Origin: Microtetraspora glauca
Lineage (GTDB): Bacteria > Actinomycetota > Actinomycetes > Streptosporangiales > Streptosporangiaceae
Length of the DNA stretch: 64,000 nucleotides
Direction: 5' to 3'
Assembly (NCBI GenBank): GCA_001570385.1
Contig: BBYL01000028.1
Location: 62,001-126,000 of the forward strand
Shown piece after piece: positions 33,292-40,522 of this stretch. The position numbers were made by a program, and so were the translations under genes. A model generated the notes under the pieces. That model was not told the origin of the DNA and did no database searches. It saw only the letters and a program-made list of their open reading frames with translations. How positions within the stretch are numbered: position 1 is the first letter of the stretch; each line of letters begins with the position of its first letter.

Positions 33292-34575
33292 TCAGCGGAC
33301 CCTGCGGGCGGCGAACGCCCCGCTGACCAGGCGTACGGCGCTGCCGTCCTCGACCACGAAGGCCAGATCCCAGCCCCGGCCGCCCGACAGGTCCACCTCG
33401 GGCAGGAACCGGTCCCCGTCCAGCGGCAGCAGCGCGACCGGCGGGCTCGACCGACCGGTCGCCGCCTCCTCCAGTGTCACGGTCAGCACGCCGTCCGCCG
33501 AGGTCACGTCGTAGCGCAGGTCGCAGGCGGCGTAGCGTCCCTCGTACCGGCCGGGGTCGGCGGTCTGCCGCGTGACCGGCTCGACGTCCTCCGGGACGGA
33601 GCCCAGCACGTGCGCGGCCACCTCGGCGGCCAGCGGATAACCGGCGTGCGGTGTGTTGCACACCACCGCGACGACGGTGCCGGTGGACGGCGACCAAAGA
33701 AGCGTCGAGGAGCCGCCGAGGTTGGTCCCGCTGTGCCCGAAGACCTCCAGCCCGGAGAAGTCCCGCCGGTACGGCCCCAGACACCATTCGTCGGCGAATC
33801 GCCTGGTCGGCAGCGCCACCTGGGGGACCTGCATCGCGGCGCAGGCACCGGGCGAGAGCACCCCGCCGCCGTCGCGCAGGAACAACTCGCCGAACCGGGC
33901 GAGGTCGGCGGCCGTCGAGCACAGCGTGCTCCCCGCGGGCCCCGATCCGCGGGCCAGTGCCCACGGACGCACCACCGAGCCGTCCGGCGCGTGGCCGACG
34001 GCGATCCGGTGGTAGGGCAGCTCCTCCCACAGCGTGGCGCGGTCCCGCAGGCCGAGCGGCTCGAACACCCGGCGCCGTAGCGCCTCGTCCCAGCTCAGCC
34101 CGGTCATCCGGGCGACCAGCGCGCCGGAGACGACCGTCGAGGCATTGCTGTACGAGTAGCCGTCCCCCGGCGCGAACAACATGTCCAGGTCCGCGAACGT
34201 CGAGAGGTAGCCGAGGGGGTCGTCGTGGTCGTCGTCGTAGCGGCCGTTGTCGATCCCGCTGGTCATGGACAGCAGGTGGCGCGGCGTCACCGAGCGGGCG
34301 GCCTCCTCGTCGGCCAGCCGCAGCTCCGGCAGGTAGCGCCTGACCGGGGCGTCCAGGTCCACCAGGCCCTCGTCCACGAGGGTCATCACCAGCACCGCCG
34401 TGTGCAGTTTGGCGGTCGAACCGATCTGGATCAGGGTGCGCGGGTCCATCGGGATGCCGAGCTCGGCGTTGGCCGTCCCGACCGCCGCCACGCGCGGCTC
34501 GCCCCCGGCGATCACGGCGGCCTGCGCCCCGGTCACGCCGAGGCGGCGGGCGGCCTCGGTGAGCATGTCCTCCAT
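33292..34575 (-). CDS. Serine hydrolase, class C beta-lactamase/DD-peptidase fold
   Basis: A 427-residue cytoplasmic hydrolase: SxxK in IQIGSTAKLH, YxN in YSYSNASTVVSG, and HSGT in EVFGHSGTNLGG as third motif, with a roughly 100-residue C-terminal strand-rich domain beginning PGRYEGRYAACDLRYDV. I prefer ATG 34575 (MEDMLTEAARR); a longer frame exists upstream but would run into the regulatory boxes. It is convergent with the response regulator (19 bp apart) and resembles the hydrolase at 26558 in architecture, so these are probably paralogues serving the same small-molecule or peptide chemistry. Confidence 0.83.
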   Translation of the reverse strand: MEDMLTEAARRLGVTGAQAAVIAGGEPRVAAVGTANAELGIPMDPRTLIQIGSTAKLHTAVLVMTLVDEGLVDLDAPVRRYLPELRLADEEAARSVTPRHLLSMTSGIDNGRYDDDHDDPLGYLSTFADLDMLFAPGDGYSYSNASTVVSGALVARMTGLSWDEALRRRVFEPLGLRDRATLWEELPYHRIAVGHAPDGSVVRPWALARGSGPAGSTLCSTAADLARFGELFLRDGGGVLSPGACAAMQVPQVALPTRRFADEWCLGPYRRDFSGLEVFGHSGTNLGGSSTLLWSPSTGTVVAVVCNTPHAGYPLAAEVAAHVLGSVPEDVEPVTRQTADPGRYEGRYAACDLRYDVTSADGVLTVTLEEAATGRSSPPVALLPLDGDRFLPEVDLSGGRGWDLAFVVEDGSAVRLVSGAFAARRVR

Positions 34576-34604
34576 GGCGATCGAGTCTCGGCGTTCCGCG
34601 TCCG

Positions 34605-34662
34605 CCCGATCAAGATCGGGACGGCGCTCCCCGACTTTCGGCACGGACGGTCCCTACCTTCG
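34605..34662 (-). promoter_or_regulatory. Control region of the 34575 serine hydrolase: perfect palindrome and two phased boxes
   Basis: CCCGATC-AA-GATCGGG (34605-34620) is a perfect 7-2-7 inverted repeat. Above it lie CCGACTTTCG (34631-34640) and CCTACCTTCG (34653-34662), same orientation, 22 bp apart (two helical turns), matching the box before the sensor kinase. Confidence 0.5.
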
Positions 34663-34687
34663 TGTGGCCGGCCGGCCGGTCGGTCGG

Positions 34688-35140
34688 TCAGGGGCGCACC
34701 GGGCGTTCGAAGAAGGTCTCCAGGACGACGATCGCCTGGGTGCTCGTCACTCCCTGGATGCCGTAGATCCGCCGCAACACGTCCTGGAGCTGCTCGGTGG
34801 TCGCCGTACGCACCTTGACGAGCACCGACGCCTCCCCCGCGATCACGTGCGCTTCCATGATCTCCGAGATCCCCGCGAAGGCACCCCCGGACTCCCCCAT
34901 CCACGCGTCGGCGCCGACCATCACGTATGCCAGCACCGGCCGGTCCAGCGCCACAGGATCCACCTCGACCGTGGTCGCCCGGATGACCCCGCGCTCGCGC
35001 AGCTTGCGCACCCGCTCGTGCACCGCCCCGGCCGACAGCCCGACCGCCCGCCCCAGCGCCGCGTAGGACTGCGCGGCGTCGCGCTGCAGTTCGGCCACGA
35101 GCGTGCGATCGACCTCGTCCAACTGAATTCCGTTTGGCAT
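34688..35140 (-). CDS. Lrp/AsnC family transcriptional regulator
   Basis: A 150-residue Lrp-type protein: N-terminal helix-turn-helix (LDEVDRTLVAELQRDAAQSY, LGRAVGLSAGAVHERVRKLR) and a C-terminal RAM/AsnC ligand domain (VLAYVMVGAD, EASVLVKVRTATTEQLQDVL, GVTSTQAIVVLETFF). It would form octamers and respond to an amino acid or related metabolite. It is divergent from a broken SMP-30 gene, with a perfect 15-bp palindrome overlapping its own start codon, which points to autorepression. Confidence 0.9.
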   Translation of the reverse strand: MPNGIQLDEVDRTLVAELQRDAAQSYAALGRAVGLSAGAVHERVRKLRERGVIRATTVEVDPVALDRPVLAYVMVGADAWMGESGGAFAGISEIMEAHVIAGEASVLVKVRTATTEQLQDVLRRIYGIQGVTSTQAIVVLETFFERPVRP

Positions 35141-35148
35141 AATGCCAA
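35134..35148. promoter_or_regulatory. 15-bp perfect palindrome over the lrp start codon
   Basis: TTGGCAT-A-ATGCCAA, 7-1-7, includes the lrp start codon (35138-35140) and lies 22 bp before the SMP-30 remnant. It is followed by AT-rich TATTATCG, a rare composition here. It is a typical Lrp/AsnC operator by position and symmetry. Confidence 0.65.
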
Positions 35149-35170
35149 TATTATCGAAGGAGATTCAGTC

Positions 35171-35473
35171 ATGGAGCGATTCCGGGCCGAGTTCGAGGTT
35201 CTCGACGAGCGTTTCGGCTACGACGGCGGCGACGACTACGTGGAGGTGCTCCACAGCGGCGGCCGCAAGACCGAAGGGCCCGCGTACTTCCCCGCCGGAC
35301 GGTATCTGGTGTGGAGCGACATCCCCAACGACGTGGTGGTCCGCTCGGACGGCACGATCTGGTTCACCGACCCGCGCTACGGCATCACCGGCTACTACGA
35401 GGGCAGCCCGGCCGAGAGCGAGATCGGCGGCGACCTGTACTCGATCCGGGTGACCTTCGCCGGGGCCAGGTGA
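35171..35473 (+). pseudogene. SMP-30/gluconolactonase gene with internal in-frame deletion and lost 3' end
   Basis: ATG 35171 with a good GAAGGAG ribosome binding site opens a 100-residue frame. It reads TEGPAYFPAGRYLVWSDIPN and then directly DVVVRSDGTIWFTDPRYGI. In the SMP-30/gluconolactonase family these two stretches belong to separate blades about 60-70 residues apart, each ending in or beginning with Pro-Asn-Asp; recombination between the two PND stretches would give exactly this junction. The frame then stops after SEIGGDLYSIR..., leaving out the C-terminal half of a roughly 300-residue protein, including metal and catalytic residues. It is likely non-functional. Confidence 0.7.
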
Positions 35474-35587
35474 ACCATGTGCTCCCCGTCCCCTCTCCTT
35501 CCAGGACGGAAGCCGGGGCGCCGCCCGCTCGTCTTGCGCACCGAGGCCGACCCGCGGGCCGCTGCGGCCGCTGGAGCCACCGCGCGC

Positions 35588-36820
35588 TCAGGAGGTGATC
35601 GCGCCCCTGCCGGCGTTCGGGGGCGTGCACAGCGCGTCGTCGACCAGCTTGCTCACAGCCTGTTCCACGCGCATGACGTGGTCCGCCGATTCGGCGAGTA
35701 CGCCCGACAACGAGACCGTGACGCTGCGCCGGCCGTCGGCGGTGACACCGACGGCGCTGATCCAGCCGGAGTCGCCGCCCTCATGGCCCCAGTAGCTGCC
35801 GCCGCACGACAGCGGGCGTGAGAAGACCCCCAGCCCGTCACGTGCGCCCGGCATGAGCGGTTCGAACTCCTTGCCGACTGGAATGGTCTGTTTCATCTGC
35901 GCCATCTGCGTCGGGGGCAGGAGTCGGCCGCCGAGCAGGGCGCGGAAGAATCGGTTGAGATCGGCGGTCGTGGAGACGAGTCCGGCCTCTCCATTGTTGC
36001 CCAGGCCGACCTGCTCGGTGACGTCCACGAGCCGTTCGCCGGGTTGGAACCTCTGGTAAGTCTCGGCGTGCGGCTGGGGCAGCTTGGGTGAAGTACCCGG
36101 CCAAAAGGTGTGATTGAGGCCGAGCGGCCGGACGATCCGATCCTGTACCTCCTCATGCCAGGGGTGCCCGGTGACCCGCTGGATGATCATGCCGAGCAGG
36201 ACGTAGCCGGTGTTGGAGTAACTCCAGTCCTTTCCGGGCTGGAAGTCCGGGCGGTGGCGCATCGCCCGGGCGACGGTCTGCTTGGGCGTGTAGGTGTCGT
36301 ATCGGTGCTGGTAGAAGTTCTTTGCCGAGGTGTAGTCGCCGTAGTCGTCGTGGATGCCGCTGGTGTGCTGGAGCAGTTGGCGGATGGTGATCGCGCGGCC
36401 GTCATTGCCGTTTCCGGACACCACGCCGGGCAGCCATCGCTCGACCGTGTCGTCCAGGGAGAGCCTGCCGTCGCCGGCCAACTGGAGGATCACGGTGGCT
36501 ACGAACGTCTTGGTGACGCTGGCGATCCGGAAGTAGCCATTCCGAGGGACCGGCCGCCGGGTCATCAGGTCGGCGATGCCGCTGCTGGCGGTCAGATTCC
36601 GGCCGGCAGAGGTGATCAAGCGGGCCTGGACGCCCGTCACGCCGAGTGCGATGATCGCGGCGGCGTCGCGCCGAAGCTGGGCCTGGTCGTCGTGCTGGCT
36701 GGCGGCGCTCGCGCCGGGCACGATGGTAGAGAGGGTGCTGGCCACGATGGCGGCCAGAGCCAGGTTCCGTCGGATGGACCGGCCGCGCCGCCGCGGTGAA
36801 TGAATCGGTGAACTCGTCAT
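35588..36820 (-). CDS. Secreted serine hydrolase (D-alanyl-D-alanine carboxypeptidase/class C beta-lactamase family)
   Basis: A 410-residue exported protein: Arg-rich N-terminus, hydrophobic LALAAIVASTLSTIVPG and cleavage near ASA-AS. The three active-site motifs are intact: SVTK in FRIASVTKTF, YSN in WSYSNTGYVLLG and HEGG in YWGHEGGDSGW. It would hydrolyse D-Ala peptides, esters or related bonds outside the cell. Base composition is slightly less GC-extreme than its neighbours. A -10 TAGCGT (minus strand, 36828-36833) lies 7 nt from the ATG, suggesting leaderless transcription. It is divergent from a second two-component system. Confidence 0.88.
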   Translation of the reverse strand: MTSSPIHSPRRRGRSIRRNLALAAIVASTLSTIVPGASAASQHDDQAQLRRDAAAIIALGVTGVQARLITSAGRNLTASSGIADLMTRRPVPRNGYFRIASVTKTFVATVILQLAGDGRLSLDDTVERWLPGVVSGNGNDGRAITIRQLLQHTSGIHDDYGDYTSAKNFYQHRYDTYTPKQTVARAMRHRPDFQPGKDWSYSNTGYVLLGMIIQRVTGHPWHEEVQDRIVRPLGLNHTFWPGTSPKLPQPHAETYQRFQPGERLVDVTEQVGLGNNGEAGLVSTTADLNRFFRALLGGRLLPPTQMAQMKQTIPVGKEFEPLMPGARDGLGVFSRPLSCGGSYWGHEGGDSGWISAVGVTADGRRSVTVSLSGVLAESADHVMRVEQAVSKLVDDALCTPPNAGRGAITS

Positions 36821-36861
36821 GGCGTTGACGCTAGGTCTGGCGGGGGAAGCGGACGATACAG

Positions 36862-36873
36862 CTCACTAGTGAG
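36862..36873. promoter_or_regulatory. 12-bp perfect palindrome between secreted hydrolase and two-component system
   Basis: CTCACTAGTGAG, perfect 6-6 symmetry, followed by an A-rich GAAAAAGG stretch. It lies 41 bp upstream of the hydrolase start and 59 bp upstream of the kinase start, a position suited to the adjacent response regulator acting on both. Confidence 0.55.
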
Positions 36874-36931
36874 AAAAAGGGGTAGCGGGCTGTAGTGCCA
36901 GGCTCGGTCGCCATGGCTCAGACTTGTGCGG

Positions 36932-38086
36932 ATGAACCACCATGGGGCGAGTCGGCTTTCGGCGATGTGGCGCGGTCTGGGTTATCTGCTGGGAAGCCTG
37001 TTCACCGCTGCGGTCGCCCTGTTCGCGCTGCCCGTACTCATCGTCCCGATGATGGCCCGCGCCTGGGCGTCCTGGCATCGTCGCCGCGCCGACCGGTTGC
37101 TGCTTTCTCCGCGTTCTGGTCCCGTCCGTGTCGGTACGTGGCGTGTTCTCGGGTGGCTGTGCACGTTCATCGTGACGAGTCTGGCGTTCGGGCTCGTCGT
37201 GGTGGTGTGCGCGGGCAACGCGGTTGCCACGGCCGTCACGGTGCCCTTGTGGTGGGCGTTGCCCGCCGGCACCCGCGCGGGCGGCTTCGCCGCCGGTGTT
37301 CCACTGTCCGGGTGGGGCACGGCGTTGACCCTGGGGACCGTACAGTGCGTCATCTTCGCGGCCCTGACCTACTGGCTGGTTCCACTCCTGGCGCGCCTGC
37401 ACGCCCGGATCTGTGTTGCGTTGCTGTCCCCTTCGGCCGCGGAGCGGTTGGCGCACCGTGTGGAGACGCTGACCGAGACGCGGGCCGGCGCTATGAACGC
37501 GCACGGCGCGGAACTCCGCCGGATCGAACGTGACCTGCATGACGGCACCCAGGCTCGGCTGGTGGCCATCGCGATGCGGCTGGGCGTGGCCCGTGAGTCG
37601 CTGGGCGAGGACCCGGAGATGGTGGGCAGACTCCTGCGGGAGGCGCATGAGAATACCGAGGAGGCCATGGCGGAGCTTCGTGCGGTGATCCGGACGATCT
37701 ACCCGCCGATCCTCGCCGACCGCGGCCTCGCCGGCGCGCTGACCGCCCTGGGGACCCGATCGGCAATCGATACCACCCTCGATATCGGCGACCTCGGCAC
37801 GATCCCCGCCGCGGTCGAGGCCGTGGCCTACTTCACCATCGCCGAGACGCTCACCAACGCTGCCAAGCACAGCCAGGCCACCCGGACCACCGTCCGCGTC
37901 GCACGCGTCGGTGACCGGCTGTCGATCGAGGTCACCGACGATGGGATCGGCGGCGCCGACGATACGCTGGGCACCGGCATCGCCGGAATCCGCCACCGCG
38001 TCCTGGCACTCGACGGCACCATCCACATCCACAGCCCCACCGGCGGCCCGACCACGATCACTGTGAGCCTGCCATGCGCGTCGTGA
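36932..38086 (+). CDS. Sensor histidine kinase, NarL-type
   Basis: A kinase of about 384 residues. Two pairs of N-terminal hydrophobic segments (LLGSLFTAAVALFALPVLIV, LCTFIVTSLAFGLVVVVCAG, and CVIFAALTYWLVPLLARLHA) form a membrane sensor of the PspC-less DUF type. The phosphoacceptor motif is IERDLHDGTQARLVAIAMRL and the ATPase carries AETLTNAAKHSQATRTTV and TDDGIGGADDTLGTGIAGIR. In-frame GTG 36926 is an alternative start; neither has a clear ribosome binding site. It overlaps the response regulator by 13 bp and is divergent from the secreted serine hydrolase. Confidence 0.88.
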   Translation: MNHHGASRLSAMWRGLGYLLGSLFTAAVALFALPVLIVPMMARAWASWHRRRADRLLLSPRSGPVRVGTWRVLGWLCTFIVTSLAFGLVVVVCAGNAVATAVTVPLWWALPAGTRAGGFAAGVPLSGWGTALTLGTVQCVIFAALTYWLVPLLARLHARICVALLSPSAAERLAHRVETLTETRAGAMNAHGAELRRIERDLHDGTQARLVAIAMRLGVARESLGEDPEMVGRLLREAHENTEEAMAELRAVIRTIYPPILADRGLAGALTALGTRSAIDTTLDIGDLGTIPAAVEAVAYFTIAETLTNAAKHSQATRTTVRVARVGDRLSIEVTDDGIGGADDTLGTGIAGIRHRVLALDGTIHIHSPTGGPTTITVSLPCAS

Positions 38087-38718
38087 TCGCCGAGGACAAC
38101 GTCCTGCTGTCCAGTGGACTGGAACTCCTGCTGACCGCCAAGGGCTTCCACGTCGCCGCGATCACCCAGGACGCCCCCGGCTTCATCACCGCCGTCACCG
38201 AACACCGACCCGACATCACCATCGTCGACGTACGGCTACCGCCAACCTTCCGCGACGAGGGCATCCGCGCCGCCCTTCACGCTCGCCGCCGGCATCCCGG
38301 CCTGCCCGTGCTCGTCCTCTCCCAGTACGTCGAGCAGCAGTACGCCGGCGAGCTGATCTCCGATGAACGCGGCGGCGTCGGCTACCTCCTCAAGGACCGG
38401 GTGAGCCGGGTGAGCGAGTTCATCGACACGCTGCGGCGGGTCGCCGCCGGCGGCACCGTCATGGACGCCGAGGTGATCGCGCAACTCCTCACCCGGCGTG
38501 CTCACGACCCGATCGCCACCCTCACGCCGCGCGAACGCCAAGTGCTCGCCCTGATGGCCGAGGGAAAGGACAACGCCACAATCGCTGCCCGGCTCGTCAT
38601 CACCGAAAACGCCGTCCACAAGCACATCGGCAACGTCTTCACCAAGCTCGGCCTTTCGCCGGCCGACAGCGGCCACCGCCGCGTCCTCGCAGCCCTCACA
38701 TACCTCAGCCGCCAATGA
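38074..38718 (+). CDS. Response regulator, NarL/LuxR type
   Basis: A 214-residue regulator: receiver with AEDNVLLSSGL, phospho-Asp in DITIVDVRLPP (about 52), conserved Ser/Thr in VLVLSQYVEQ and Lys in YLLKDRV; then helix-turn-helix LTPRERQVLALMAEGKDNAT, VITENAVHKHIGNVFTKLGL. It is partner to the overlapping kinase. The palindrome at 36862-36873 is a candidate site, making the secreted hydrolase a candidate target. Confidence 0.92.
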   Translation: MRVVIAEDNVLLSSGLELLLTAKGFHVAAITQDAPGFITAVTEHRPDITIVDVRLPPTFRDEGIRAALHARRRHPGLPVLVLSQYVEQQYAGELISDERGGVGYLLKDRVSRVSEFIDTLRRVAAGGTVMDAEVIAQLLTRRAHDPIATLTPRERQVLALMAEGKDNATIAARLVITENAVHKHIGNVFTKLGLSPADSGHRRVLAALTYLSRQ

Positions 38719-39061
38719 GCCCCCGTTTCTGACACCCGCCCGGACGCCGGCCACGCCGGTCCAGGTCGTCCTCGTGCGCCTTCCCGACCAGAGCCGAGGC
38801 CGGGCCGAGGTCGTGGGTCAGCAGCCGCGCAACCGTCAGTTCGTAGCGCGCCGTGAGGCGGCAATCGTGTGGCGGTTCCGAGGTCGGGCTCCTGACGATG
38901 GGCTTCCTCGCCCGGTCCGCCGAGGGCCGGACGTTCGTCGTCACCGCCCTGACTGACGTCCAACCCACGCGCCGCCTACGACGAGGCGCACGCCGCGAAC
39001 GAGTTGCCCACCCTGATCAGCGGATCCTTCACGCTCCTGGCCGAAAGCCGACGGCGCCTCG
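38719..39061. other. 343-bp region without a supported gene
   Basis: A plus-strand stretch encoding RAAYDEAHAANELPTLISGS and ending at 39082 looks helical and protein-like, but it has no start and I cannot assign it. It may be the tail of a decayed gene. No hairpin or repeat stands out. Confidence 0.4.
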
Positions 39062-40282
39062 CTACCGGACGGGCAGGCCGGTGACGGAGCGGCCGATGAT
39101 CAGACGCTGGATCTCGGACGTACCCTCAAAAATCGTGTAGATCTTGGCATCGCGGTGGAAGCGCTCCACGGGGTGCTCGCGGGTGTATCCGGCGCCGCCG
39201 AGGATCTGGATGGCCTGCTCGGTCACCCACACCGCGGCCTCGCTGGCGACCAGCTTGCTCATCGACCCTTCGGCCTGATCCATCGGGCGCCCGTGCCGGG
39301 CCATCCACGCGGCGCGCCAGGTCATCAGCCGCGCGACATCCACGCGGGTGGCCATGTCGGCGAGCAGGAACGCGACCGCCTGGTTCTCGCCGATCTTGCG
39401 GCCGAACTGCTCGCGCTCGCGGGCGTAGTCCCTGGCGTACTCGTACGCGGCGCGAGCGGTGCCCACCGCCATGGCGGCCACCAGCGGCCGGGTGGACTCG
39501 AAGGTCCGCATGGCGCCCTGCTCGCCGCCGCGCGCGCCGGAGCGCACGCGGGCGAGGCGGGCGTCGAGCTTCTCCTTGCCGCCGAGCAGGCACGAAGCGG
39601 GAACGCGGACGTTGTCCAGGACGACCTCTGCGGTGTGCGAGGCGCGGATGCCGTGCTTGCGGAACTTCTGCCCCTGCGAGAGTCCCGGGGTGCCCGGCGG
39701 GATGATGAAGGACGCCTGCCCGCGGGTCCCCAGCTCGGGATCGACGGAGGCGACGACGATGTGCACGTTGGCGATGCCGCCGTTGGTCGCCCAGGTCTTC
39801 ACGCCGTTGAGGACCCAGTCGCCGTTGTCGTACACGGCGCGGGTCCTGATCGAGCCCACGTCGCTCCCGGCGTCCGGCTCGGAGGCGCAGAACGCGCCGA
39901 CCTTGACGTCGTCGGGGGTCCCGAACATCTGGGGCAGCCACTCCCCCATCTGCTCCGGCGTGCCGCCGGTGGACAGGGCGGCCGCGGCGAGGCCGGTGCC
40001 GACGATGGACAGGCCGATGCCGGCGTCTCCCCAGAAGAGCTCCTCGAACGCCACGTGCAGCCCGAGCCCGGACTCCTCGAACCACTGCTGAGCGAAGAAG
40101 TCCAGGGAGTACAGCCCGATCTTGGCGGCCTCCTGGATGACCGGCCAGGGGGTCTCCTCGCGCTCGTCCCACTCCGCTCCGGCCGGGCGCACGACGTCAC
40201 GAGCGAACTCGCGCACCCAGTCACGTACCTCGCGGATGTCGTCGTTCAGTTCGGGGCAGAACCCCGTCGCGCCGTCGCTCAT
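39062..40282 (-). CDS. Acyl-CoA dehydrogenase
   Basis: A 406-residue FAD enzyme of the ACAD family: N-terminal helical domain, the middle-domain FAD/substrate strands GAFCASEPDAGSDVGSIRTR and WVLNGVKTWATNGG, and the C-terminal QILGGAGYTREHPVERFHRD followed by IYTIFEGTSEIQRLIIGR, which carries the catalytic Glu. It would oxidise an acyl-CoA to the 2-enoyl-CoA. It is monocistronic. An ACTTACCGGCGAGT pseudo-palindrome lies about 75 bp upstream. Chain length or steroid-side-chain specificity cannot be judged; the alpha2beta2 ChsE type found in cholesterol operons would need a second subunit next door, which is absent. Confidence 0.9.
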   Translation of the reverse strand: MSDGATGFCPELNDDIREVRDWVREFARDVVRPAGAEWDEREETPWPVIQEAAKIGLYSLDFFAQQWFEESGLGLHVAFEELFWGDAGIGLSIVGTGLAAAALSTGGTPEQMGEWLPQMFGTPDDVKVGAFCASEPDAGSDVGSIRTRAVYDNGDWVLNGVKTWATNGGIANVHIVVASVDPELGTRGQASFIIPPGTPGLSQGQKFRKHGIRASHTAEVVLDNVRVPASCLLGGKEKLDARLARVRSGARGGEQGAMRTFESTRPLVAAMAVGTARAAYEYARDYAREREQFGRKIGENQAVAFLLADMATRVDVARLMTWRAAWMARHGRPMDQAEGSMSKLVASEAAVWVTEQAIQILGGAGYTREHPVERFHRDAKIYTIFEGTSEIQRLIIGRSVTGLPVR

Positions 40283-40357
40283 CGCACTTCTCCACAGGGG
40301 TCGAGATATGGGGGCCGGGCTGTGAGATCACCAACCGTAGCACCGGCCGGCGAGCAA

Positions 40358-40371
40358 ACTTACCGGCGAGT
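40358..40371. promoter_or_regulatory. Possible acyl-CoA-regulator site upstream of acyl-CoA dehydrogenase
   Basis: ACTTACCGGCGAGT has 5 of 7 symmetric positions and is preceded by a related CACCGGCCGGCGAG. It resembles the RYTACTNRCSRGTA-like sites of TetR fatty-acid regulators, from memory only. Confidence 0.3.
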
Positions 40372-40522
40372 AGCATTCCCGGCAAGCGGCCCGGAACCCC
40401 GTTTCTCCCTGCGGGACGAACGCACCGCTCCCCGCCTCGAGAAGATCGACCGGACCGGCTCATCCGCGCCCTTCGCCGACCGCGGCCCGGAGCGACACCC
40501 GCCCAGCGAGGCGGCGACGCGG

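Noticed and set aside
38853..39082. Protein-like helical stretch on the plus strand after the second response regulator
   Set aside because: No start codon or ribosome binding site and no family recognised; left as an unassigned gap.
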